This document shows, piece after piece, positions 1 through 4,961 of a stretch of 5,692 nucleotides of DNA. The notes beneath the pieces were generated by a model. The model was not told the origin of the DNA. It did not search any database and worked only from the letters and a program-made list of their open reading frames with translations. This DNA comes from Sandaracinaceae bacterium (GTDB lineage Bacteria > Myxococcota_A > Polyangia > Polyangiales > Sandaracinaceae): assembly GCA_020633195.1 (NCBI GenBank), contig JACKEC010000004.1:1-5692 (forward strand), written 5' to 3'. A program made the position numbers and the translations under genes. Within the stretch, counting starts at the first letter, position 1; the number at the start of each line of letters is the position of its first letter.

Positions 1-25
1 GCGGGTTCCTGTAGGCCCGCGCGGG
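1..25. repeat. Small inverted repeats upstream of the Usp gene
   Basis: GCGGG at 1-5 can pair with CCCGC at 16-20, and 16-25 is itself a perfect 10-bp palindrome (CCCGCGCGGG). The palindrome ends 50 bp before the Usp start. It could be the end of an upstream gene's terminator or an operator, but the window edge cuts the context and such short GC palindromes are common in DNA of this composition. No -35/-10 or -24/-12 promoter is recognisable in 1-75. Confidence 0.3.
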
Positions 26-75
26 AATGCGGTCGACCGACACGAGGCGGCCGATCGACGAGGAGGAACACAGGG

Positions 76-966
76 ATGGACGCGATCCGCAGGATCCTGG
101 TGCCGATCGACTTCTCCGAGCTCTCCGAGGTCGCCGTGCGGACCGCCGCCGGCTTCGCGAGGCGGGAGGGGGCACGACTCCGACTCGTGCACGCCGTCCG
201 CCTGCCCTTCTTCCACACGACCTACGACATCAACATCCCGCCCTCCGTCTGGGAGGGCATGGCCGAACGGGCGCGCACGCGACTCGAAGGCACGCGGGAC
301 GAGCTCGACGACGCGGGCCTGCCGGGCGTGGAGCTCGTCGTGTCGGACGCCCTCCAGCCGGCGGAGCTCGTCGCGAGCGAGGCTGCGAAGTTCGAGGCGG
401 ACCTCGTCGTGCTCTCGACCCATGGCCGCCGCGGCCTGCGCCGCGCCGCGCTCGGCAGCGTCGCCGAGGAGACGGTGCGCATCTCGCCCGTGCCGGTCCT
501 GGCGGTGAAGGAGGAGCCGCTCGGGCCGGAGACGCTGCGGCGCATCCTCGTCCCGGTCGATTTCTCCACCCACTCGGACGAGGCGGTCGCGCTCGCGCGC
601 TTCCTGGCCCGGCGATTCGACGCCTCCCTCGAGCTGCTGCACGTCTTCGAGCCGTCGCCCGAGTACGCCCGACTGCTCTCCGAGGAGATCGCCCGCTTCG
701 AGCGCCACGCCCGCGAGGTGGGGCGCGAGAAGCTCGAGAAGCTGGGCGCCCGACTCGAGGGCGAGGGGCTTCGCGTGCATACCCGGCTCGGCGAAGGGCG
801 CGCCGCCGACACGATCGCGGAGCACGCCGGAAGCGAGCAGAGCGACCTGATCGTGATGGGCACCCATGGCCATCGCGGCTTCGACCGTCTGGCCCTCGGC
901 AGCGTCGCCGCGCGCACCCTGCGCCGCGCGCCCTGCCCCATCCTGACGACCCGAAGCAGGGCGTAG
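76..966 (+). CDS. Universal stress protein, tandem UspA domains
   Basis: A 296-residue cytoplasmic protein of two UspA domains, about 1-147 and 154-294, each an alpha/beta nucleotide-binding fold. Each opens with the family strand ILVP(I/V)DFS (residues 7-14 and 157-164), whose Asp (D12, D162) normally contacts adenine nucleotide. Each ends with the phosphate-binding signature G-2x-G-9x-G-S. Domain 2 has it complete (G262, G265, G275-S276). Domain 1 has Ser at the first glycine (S114, G117, G127-S128). Length is normal for tandem Usp proteins. The start is fixed by AGGAGG at 61-66, nine bases before the ATG. Usp proteins bind ATP or act as stress-survival regulators; the exact role cannot be read from sequence. 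There is no signal peptide or membrane segment. The gene converges on the SAM synthetase gene. Family is secure, specific function unknown. Confidence 0.95.
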   Translation: MDAIRRILVPIDFSELSEVAVRTAAGFARREGARLRLVHAVRLPFFHTTYDINIPPSVWEGMAERARTRLEGTRDELDDAGLPGVELVVSDALQPAELVASEAAKFEADLVVLSTHGRRGLRRAALGSVAEETVRISPVPVLAVKEEPLGPETLRRILVPVDFSTHSDEAVALARFLARRFDASLELLHVFEPSPEYARLLSEEIARFERHAREVGREKLEKLGARLEGEGLRVHTRLGEGRAADTIAEHAGSEQSDLIVMGTHGHRGFDRLALGSVAARTLRRAPCPILTTRSRA

Positions 967-976
967 TCCAGCGCTC

Positions 977-995
977 CGGTCCAACCGCCGGACCG
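977..995. terminator. Hairpin between convergent genes, possible bidirectional terminator
   Basis: CGGTCC (977-982) and GGACCG (990-995) form a perfect 6-bp stem with a 7-base loop. It lies in the 49-bp gap between the stop codon of the Usp gene (964-966) and that of the SAM synthetase gene (1016-1018). Neither strand has a T-tract after the stem, so it is not a textbook intrinsic terminator. The position between two convergent 3' ends supports a terminator or mRNA 3'-end stabiliser. Confidence 0.4.
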
Positions 996-1015
996 CACCA
1001 TCCGCCACGATCGAG

Positions 1016-2257
1016 CTAACGGTCGTGGCCGTCTCCGGCCCTTCGTTCGAGGGGCCAGTCGTCGAGAACGAGCTGGCCGCGCAGCAGCCGTCCGGCGTAG
1101 CCGGGCAACCGCGCGAGTTCATCACGAACGAGGGGCTCGAGCACGCTGGCCAGCTCGTGACCGTCGGCCTCGATCCCCCCGAAGACGCGCACCTCGAGCA
1201 GCTCGGGATCGTCGATCGGGCGACCGATCGCACTCACCATGCGGCACTCCACGAAGCCGAGCTCGGGATGCGCCTCCGCGATTCGCTGCGCGATCAGCGA
1301 GGCCGCGAGGTTGTAGAGCTTGCCCACGTGGGTGATCGGGTTCTTGCCCGCGACGGACTCGATCGTCGTGGGTCGACCGGGGGCGATCAGGCCGTTGATC
1401 CGATTGCCGCGTCCGGCCTGACCGTCGTCACCGGCCTCCGCAGAGGTGCCCGTGACCGTGAGGTAGATCCGCTCGGCCTCGAGGTCGTCGCCCACGTTGG
1501 CACGCACGTCGATCGGACGCGGGAAGATCGCGCCCGCCTCTCCGAGGGCGATCTCGACGACCCGGTCCCGCGCCGCGACGTAGTCTCCGAGCCCGCGCAG
1601 GGCGCCGTCGACCATCGCGCAGGCCACGATCAGGCGGACCGACTCGCCGTGCCGGAAGCCCATCACCTTCACGTCCTCGCCGAGCGCCGGATCCTCCGCC
1701 CGGGTCCGCGCCGAGTTGAGCCGCTTCTCGACCGCGAGCACCAGCCGCTCCAGCCGTGACAGCGGCGCATAGCCCACGCCGCAGGAGGAGTCGTTGGCGA
1801 TCGGCGTCTCGTGCGCGCGTCCACCGAAGAGGTCGACGAGCTCGGAGGAGCCCGGGCGCACATGGCTCGAGACGATCACGTCGCGGCGCGCATCGAGCGC
1901 GTGCAGATGCGCGCCCAGCCAATCCCGGGTCACCGCCTCGGCGATCCCCGCCACGTCCAGGCGACGACCGCCGGGCTCGAGCGCCGCCCGCCCGGCCAGG
2001 ATCACGCACATCGGCTCGACCACGCGCCCGCCGCCGAAGGCGGGCCTCGAAACGCCCGCCGCGAGCAGGGCCTTGTCCACGTTGTGGTGCAGGACCCGGC
2101 CCGTCGCCTCGAGGTACTCGCGGCAGAGCGCGCGCGAGAAGGCCTCCGCGATCGCGTCGCACATCGTGTCGGGATGACCCAGGCCCTTGCGCTCGACGAT
2201 CTCGACCTCGGCCGCGTCCGGGGGCGGGGCGAGGGCTCGGTGCACGATCAGGTCCAT
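1016..2257 (-). CDS. Archaeal-type S-adenosylmethionine synthetase (methionine adenosyltransferase)
   Basis: A 413-residue protein that should make S-adenosylmethionine from ATP and methionine, releasing phosphate and pyrophosphate. It belongs to the archaeal AdoMet synthetase family, only distantly related to bacterial MetK, and is close to the usual length of about 400. Family blocks are intact and in order: VERKGLGHPD (21-30), HHNVDKA (57-63), FGGG (74-77), ANDSSCGVGYAPLS (154-167), GEDVKVMG (193-200), VTGTSAEAGDDG (268-279) running into GRGNRINGL (282-290), and GKNPITHVGKLYN (304-316). These match the Methanocaldococcus jannaschii enzyme as I remember it. The ATG at 2257 is the only usable start, because an in-frame TGA lies at 2293-2291 with no start codon between. 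The Shine-Dalgarno is weak. A strong sigma-54-like promoter lies about 185 bp upstream. Whether the genome also has a normal metK, making this a second, conditional enzyme, cannot be told here. Confidence 0.93.
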   Translation of the reverse strand: MDLIVHRALAPPPDAAEVEIVERKGLGHPDTMCDAIAEAFSRALCREYLEATGRVLHHNVDKALLAAGVSRPAFGGGRVVEPMCVILAGRAALEPGGRRLDVAGIAEAVTRDWLGAHLHALDARRDVIVSSHVRPGSSELVDLFGGRAHETPIANDSSCGVGYAPLSRLERLVLAVEKRLNSARTRAEDPALGEDVKVMGFRHGESVRLIVACAMVDGALRGLGDYVAARDRVVEIALGEAGAIFPRPIDVRANVGDDLEAERIYLTVTGTSAEAGDDGQAGRGNRINGLIAPGRPTTIESVAGKNPITHVGKLYNLAASLIAQRIAEAHPELGFVECRMVSAIGRPIDDPELLEVRVFGGIEADGHELASVLEPLVRDELARLPGYAGRLLRGQLVLDDWPLERRAGDGHDR

Positions 2258-2300
2258 CTCGGTCTCGGGCTCCGTGTCGGTCGTGCCGCTTCAGGTCGGG

Positions 2301-2372
2301 CCGATCGGGGTCGCTCGGTACGCGGCCGCCGCGGCCGGCTTCTCCGCCCGTCGGGCGGCGGCCGATCATCGG
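2301..2372 (-). repeat. Cluster of inverted repeats in the SAM synthetase leader
   Basis: Perfect dyads lie close together: CCGATCGG (2301-2308), CGGCCGC/GCGGCCG around C2330 (2323-2337), CCGCCCG/CGGGCGG around T2351 (2344-2358), and CCGAT/ATCGG around C2367 (2362-2372). If transcription starts at the sigma-54-like promoter (about 2430), all lie in the 5' UTR and would fold as consecutive hairpins; the third is the most stable. They could be leader structure or protein-binding sites. I did not recognise a known SAM or SAH riboswitch consensus. Dyads of this size are frequent in GC-rich DNA, so the clustering carries more weight than any one copy. Confidence 0.4.
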
Positions 2373-2440
2373 ATCGCGACGGCCCGCCGCGCCGCGCGCA
2401 TCCCGTCCATCGCCGGGCCGGCCGCCACTTCGCCAGGAGG

Positions 2441-2456
2441 TGCAATCCGCGTGCCC
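2441..2456 (-). promoter_or_regulatory. Sigma-54 (-24/-12) promoter for the SAM synthetase gene
   Basis: Read on the minus strand the site is GGGCACG-CGGA-TTGCA, against the sigma-54 consensus TGGCACG-N4-TTGCW. Eleven of twelve specified positions match; only the first T is replaced by G. The diagnostic GG (2455-2454) and GC (2443-2442) are intact with exactly ten bases between them. Transcription would start near 2430, leaving a leader of about 173 bases. A rough uniform-base estimate gives about 0.05 matches this good by chance in both strands of the window, and this one is correctly placed and oriented in an intergenic region. Such a promoter would need an enhancer-binding AAA+ activator. 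Confidence 0.6.
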
Positions 2457-2587
2457 CGGGTCGGCCGCCGGTCGGCGCCTGCCGTGCGTGTGTCGTCGAC
2501 CGAAGCGTGTCCCGGGCGCGCGACCTCGGGGTGCCCGACCTCGCGCTGGGTCAGACGGTCCCAACCCGGAACGCCCTCACGCGATCC

Positions 2588-2607
2588 GCGCGCGTCCCGA
2601 CGCGCGC
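2588..2607. promoter_or_regulatory. 9-bp-arm inverted repeat, candidate activator or operator site
   Basis: GCGCGCGTC (2588-2596) and GACGCGCGC (2599-2607) are perfect reverse complements around a CC centre. The dyad lies between the two divergent sigma-54-like elements, 16 bp before the plus-strand one and about 165 bp upstream of the predicted minus-strand start. This is where a shared enhancer or operator could sit. It matches no activator site I know. The alternating GC makes some self-complementarity likely by chance, so this is only a candidate. Confidence 0.4.
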
Positions 2608-2622
2608 ACGCGCCGAGCCGAC

Positions 2623-2638
2623 GGGCATCGCCCTTGCA
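2623..2638 (+). promoter_or_regulatory. Sigma-54-like promoter for the CBS-HhH-CBS genes
   Basis: The site reads GGGCATC-GCCC-TTGCA. It keeps the essential GG (2624-2625) and GC (2636-2637) at the correct 10-base spacing and the full TTGCA of the -12 box, but differs from consensus at three of twelve positions, all in the -24 half. A start near 2649 would give a leader of about 97 bases before the CBS ATG. Sites with three mismatches are expected several times by chance in this window, so support comes from the intact core, the orientation, and the stronger divergent site 166 bp away. Confidence 0.4.
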
Positions 2639-2646
2639 CCCGAAGT

Positions 2647-2800
2647 CGTGTCGCCGGACCGCGCCGACGCGTGCGGCCGGCGGACCACCCCGTTCCGGCA
2701 CGTCGCGCCCACCAGCCGGAGCGGACCGCCGAGGAGGGATCAACGATGCCGACCGTCGCGTCCATCATGCGCCGCGACCCGGAGACCGTGTCGCCGGACC
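2647..2800 (+). repeat. 14-bp direct repeat spanning the CBS gene start
   Basis: CGTGTCGCCGGACC occurs at 2647-2660 in the leader and again at 2787-2800, exactly 140 bp apart. The second copy codes for part of VSPD in the first CBS domain; the first is non-coding and in another frame relative to the gene. About half a repeat of this length is expected somewhere in the window given its GC content, so it may be coincidence or a remnant of local duplication. Confidence 0.3.
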
Positions 2801-3279
2801 TGCCGCTCTCGCGCCTCGAGGAACGCTTCCTCGAGACGGGCTTCACGGGCTTTCCCGTCGTCGAGGGCGGCAGGCTCGTGGGCATCGTCAGCCGCTCGGA
2901 CATCGTGCGCTCGCTGCTGACCGAGCGCTCGCGCGTCGAGCAGGCGGCCTCGGACTTCTATTCGCCGATGGGGCAGCCTTCCGAGGCCGAGCTCGCCCGC
3001 TCGCTCGAGTCGATCGCAAGCCAGGTGGGCGTACGGCTCGCCGGCCTGCACGTCGACGACGTGATGATCCACAGCGTCGTGACGATCCAGTCCGACTGCT
3101 CCCTCGTCGACCTCGCGGAGCTGATGCACGAAGGCGAGCTGCATCGCCTGCCCGTCGTCGACGACGATCGGCTGATCGGCCTCGTGACGTCGATGGACGT
3201 GGTGCGAGCCGTGGCCGAGGGGCTGCTCGTCGAGTCGGACGCCGTCGCCCCGCCGAGCCATCGGATCGCGCGGGGATGA
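2746..3279 (+). CDS. Tandem CBS-domain protein (first of two)
   Basis: A 177-residue soluble protein made of one CBS pair (Bateman module), with domains at about 1-60 and 101-160. The segment between them (61-100) is probably helical and longer than usual. Both domains end with the ligand signature G-h-x-S/T-x-x-D: G46..S49..D52 and G145..T148..D151. The Asp normally binds the ribose of adenosine ligands such as AMP, ATP or SAM, so binding looks intact. No enzyme, channel or DNA-binding domain is attached, so it is a stand-alone sensor or regulator acting on a partner. The start is set by AGGAGG at 2732-2737, eight bases upstream; the frame is open further upstream, but that translation is Arg/Pro-rich and unlike protein. 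The stop overlaps the next start by four bases (ATGA), implying translational coupling to the HhH gene. Ligand and partner are unknown. Confidence 0.92.
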   Translation: MPTVASIMRRDPETVSPDLPLSRLEERFLETGFTGFPVVEGGRLVGIVSRSDIVRSLLTERSRVEQAASDFYSPMGQPSEAELARSLESIASQVGVRLAGLHVDDVMIHSVVTIQSDCSLVDLAELMHEGELHRLPVVDDDRLIGLVTSMDVVRAVAEGLLVESDAVAPPSHRIARG

Positions 3280-4349
3280 GCGCTTCCGCCGGAGCGCAGG
3301 CCACGCCTTCGAGGGGGCGATCCGGCGAGCAGCCGAGCCCGCCCCGCGCGTCGCAGCGTGCGACGAAGGCTTCGCAGGCCGCCTCGGGGCCGCGCCGTCC
3401 GGGCCGCGCCCCCGGCAACGACGAGATCGCGTCGGTGCTCGAACGCGTGGCGGACCTGCTCGAGGTCCAGCACGCCAGCGCCTATCGCGTGCGCGCCTAT
3501 CGCGCGGGCGCGCGCACGATCCGAAGTCTGCCCTTCCCCGTCGCCGAACGGGTCGAGGAGCGCGGCGACGCGTCGCTCGAGTCGCTGCCCGCGATCGGCC
3601 GGAGCCTCGCGGCCCTCGTACGCGAGTACGTCGCCACGAGCCGGCTCGGTCTGCTCGAACGCCTCGAGGGCGAGACCTCGCCGCACGACCTCTTCGCGAC
3701 CGTGCCCGGGATCGGGCCCGCCCTCGCCGACCGCATCGAGTCCCAGCTGCACGTGGAGACGCTCGAAGACCTCGAGGCGGCGGCCCACGACGGGCGGCTC
3801 GAGAGCGTGCCCGGCTTCGGCGCGCGTCGGGTGCGGGCCGTCCGCGACTCGCTGGCCAGCGGACTGCGTTACTCCGCCGCGCGCCGCGCGCGGGCCGGCC
3901 CCCCACCGCCTGCGGCGACCGAGCGTCCGTCGGTCGGGCTGCTGCTCGAGATCGATCGCCTCTATCGCGAGCGGGCCGCGCGCGGCGAGCTCCGTCGCAT
4001 CACGCCGCGGCGCTTCAACCCCGAGCATCGCGCCTGGCTGCCCGTCCTGCACGAGGATCGCGAGGGCTGGTCGCTCTCGGCCCTCTTCTCGAATACCGCT
4101 CGCGCGCATGAGCTCGGTCGCACGGACGACTGGGTCGTCGTCTATTACGAGCGCAACGGCGACGAGGGGCAGGCCACCGTCGTGACCGAGCCGTCGGGAC
4201 CGCTCGCGGGCCGACGCGTCGTGCGCGGGCGCGAGGCCGAGTGCGCCCGCCTCGACGAAGCGAAGCGCGCGCCGACGCGATCGACGGCCCGGCGCGACGC
4301 GTCCGGGACCCCGCGCTCGCGCGACCGCAAGAAGACCGAAGACCGATGA
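3276..4349 (+). CDS. Helix-hairpin-helix DNA-binding protein, PolX N-terminal-like, no catalytic domain
   Basis: A 357-residue protein. Residues 1-47 are a Ser/Pro/Arg/Ala-rich disordered lead. Residues 48-200 resemble the N-terminal part of bacterial PolX (DNA polymerase beta-like): a helical 8-kDa-type segment with YRVRAYRAGARTIRSL (70-85), then three HhH motifs around LPAIG (104-108), VPGIG (143-147) and VPGFG (178-182). These bind the DNA or RNA backbone without sequence specificity. The polymerase and PHP domains that follow in PolX are absent. In their place is a domain at about 218-325 with NPEHRAWLPVLHED (248-261), LFSNTARAHELGRTDDWVVVYY (270-291) and VTEPSGPLAGRRVVRGRE (303-320). I have seen this block after HhH regions in predicted proteins but know no function for it. 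The tail (331-357) is basic. The start overlaps the preceding stop as ATGA, with no strong Shine-Dalgarno, so it is probably translationally coupled. Nucleic-acid binding is likely; the role is unknown. Confidence 0.88.
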   Translation: MSASAGAQATPSRGRSGEQPSPPRASQRATKASQAASGPRRPGRAPGNDEIASVLERVADLLEVQHASAYRVRAYRAGARTIRSLPFPVAERVEERGDASLESLPAIGRSLAALVREYVATSRLGLLERLEGETSPHDLFATVPGIGPALADRIESQLHVETLEDLEAAAHDGRLESVPGFGARRVRAVRDSLASGLRYSAARRARAGPPPPAATERPSVGLLLEIDRLYRERAARGELRRITPRRFNPEHRAWLPVLHEDREGWSLSALFSNTARAHELGRTDDWVVVYYERNGDEGQATVVTEPSGPLAGRRVVRGREAECARLDEAKRAPTRSTARRDASGTPRSRDRKKTEDR

Positions 4350-4368
4350 GCGGGTCCGCACCCGCCCT

Positions 4369-4373
4369 GGAGG
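4369..4373 (+). promoter_or_regulatory. Ribosome binding site that decides the second CBS start
   Basis: GGAGG lies five bases before the ATG at 4379. A rival in-frame ATG at 4346 overlaps the HhH stop as ATGA but has no good Shine-Dalgarno and would add only 11 residues outside the CBS fold. The downstream start is preferred. Confidence 0.6.
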
Positions 4374-4378
4374 AATCG

Positions 4379-4867
4379 ATGAAGCCGCTATCGACTGCCC
4401 GCAACGTGATGACGGACTCGGTGCTGACCGTGAGCCCGGAGGCGTCGCTGCTCGACGTCCTGCGACTCTTCGTGGAGGAGGACATCCATGCGGCGCCCGT
4501 CGTGGGCGACGACGGCCTTCTGGTGGGCGTCATCTCCTCGACGGACCTGCTGCGCGCTCAGGAAGAGGAGCACGACACCGCGCGCTCGACGACGGACTAC
4601 CTGCGCGGTCTGCTCGAGTTCTCCCTGCCCGACTGGTCCGAGGACCTCGAGGACTTCCAGGATCGCCTGCGCCAGCGCACCGTCGCCGAGGTCATGACGC
4701 GCAGCTTCGTCAGCGTGGCGAGCGATGCGCCGGTCGCCGAGGTCGCCCGCCAGCTACGGGAGAACCGCATCCATCGCGTCTGGGTCGAGGATGCCGGTCG
4801 GCTGTGCGGCGTCGTCTCGACCCTCGACCTGATGCCGGTGGTGGAGCGGCTCGCCGCGGGTTCGTAG
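4379..4867 (+). CDS. Tandem CBS-domain protein (second of two)
   Basis: A 162-residue soluble protein (173 if translation begins at 4346) with two CBS domains at about 5-63 and 101-160, joined by an acidic linker (about 62-100). Ligand signatures are intact in both: G50..S53..D56 and G144..S147..D150. It shares its plan with the CBS protein upstream of the HhH gene: start right at the first CBS motif (ARNVMTD), a linker of about 40 residues, a second block opening with VAEVMTRSFVSV, and no fused effector. The linker sequences differ, so this is an old paralogue and not a recent copy. It probably senses an adenosine nucleotide or SAM and regulates a partner; the adjacent HhH protein is the obvious candidate, but that is inference. 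It is almost certainly co-transcribed with the two genes before it, given the minimal spacing. Confidence 0.9.
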   Translation: MKPLSTARNVMTDSVLTVSPEASLLDVLRLFVEEDIHAAPVVGDDGLLVGVISSTDLLRAQEEEHDTARSTTDYLRGLLEFSLPDWSEDLEDFQDRLRQRTVAEVMTRSFVSVASDAPVAEVARQLRENRIHRVWVEDAGRLCGVVSTLDLMPVVERLAAGS

Positions 4868-4920
4868 CGCATCTACGGCGGCAGGAAGGACCGATCGGGG
4901 CTTTCGCCCGCACGAAGAGT

Positions 4921-4960
4921 GCTCCGCGCGGGCCGCAAAGGAGTCGTGGAGGTTCGGAGC
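4921..4960 (+). promoter_or_regulatory. Possible SD-masking stem in the Hsp20 leader
   Basis: GCTCCG (4921-4926) and CGGAGC (4955-4960) are perfect complements enclosing the Hsp20 Shine-Dalgarno GGAGG (4948-4952); the CTCC of the left arm could also pair directly with GGAG in that site or at 4940-4943. Hsp20 genes often use 5'-UTR thermometers that hide the ribosome site until heat melts them. The stem is short, the loop is long, and no ROSE or fourU motif is present, so this is tentative. Confidence 0.3.
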
Positions 4961-4961
4961 G

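Larger units (their letters stand above)
2258..2745. other. 488-bp divergent intergenic regulatory region
   Basis: This stretch separates the start codons of the SAM synthetase (minus) and the first CBS protein (plus), and I see no credible gene in it. Several frames stay open because stop codons are rare at this GC content, but their translations are Arg/Pro/Ala-rich low-complexity shadows. It holds a sigma-54-type promoter for each direction (2441-2456 minus, 2623-2638 plus) pointing apart, a 9-bp-arm inverted repeat between them (2588-2607), and a run of dyads in the presumed SAM synthetase leader (2301-2372). Smaller elements between the promoters include CGCCG/CGGCG arms at 2466-2477, two GGTCGGC copies 11 bp apart (2459-2465, 2470-2476), and GCGCGA/TCGCGC arms at 2518-2523 and 2541-2546. 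No sigma-70 promoter is recognisable. Confidence 0.7.

Noticed and set aside
27..1019. 330-codon open frame overlapping the Usp gene
   Set aside because: Arg/Pro/Gly-rich translation without a recognisable domain; it is the +2 shadow of a clear Usp gene.
2366..2410. 14-codon minus-strand ORF (MDGMRAARRAVAIR) in the SAM synthetase leader
   Set aside because: It has two Met codons and could be imagined as a leader peptide, but it has no Shine-Dalgarno and is too short to support alone.
2258..2440. Known SAM or SAH riboswitch before the SAM synthetase gene
   Set aside because: The leader contains hairpins, but I could not find the conserved core of any SAM or SAH class by eye; a covariance-model search would be decisive.
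2435..2450. Perfect AGGAGGTG Shine-Dalgarno-like sequence followed by GTG at 2451
   Set aside because: The frame it opens runs as Arg/Pro-rich sequence through the CBS gene in the wrong phase. The site overlaps the minus-strand sigma-54 -12 box, and no sensible short peptide follows.
2187..3275. Long upstream extension of the HhH frame
   Set aside because: Open only for lack of stop codons; it would run through the CBS gene in another phase with low-complexity sequence. The ATGA overlap at 3276 is the natural start.
2958..4361. 467-codon and other long antisense frames opposite the CBS and HhH genes
   Set aside because: Long antisense frames are expected in GC-rich genes with strong third-position bias; translations show no domain and lack good start signals.
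4896..4910. GGGC-TTTC-GCCC stem as a terminator after the second CBS gene
   Set aside because: Only a 4-bp stem and no T-tract; it does not separate Hsp20 from the cluster convincingly.
4916..4922. GAGTGCT resembling the right half of a CIRCE (HrcA) operator upstream of Hsp20
   Set aside because: The matching TTAGCACTC half nine bases upstream is absent (4898-4906 does not match), so a 7-base half-site is not evidence.
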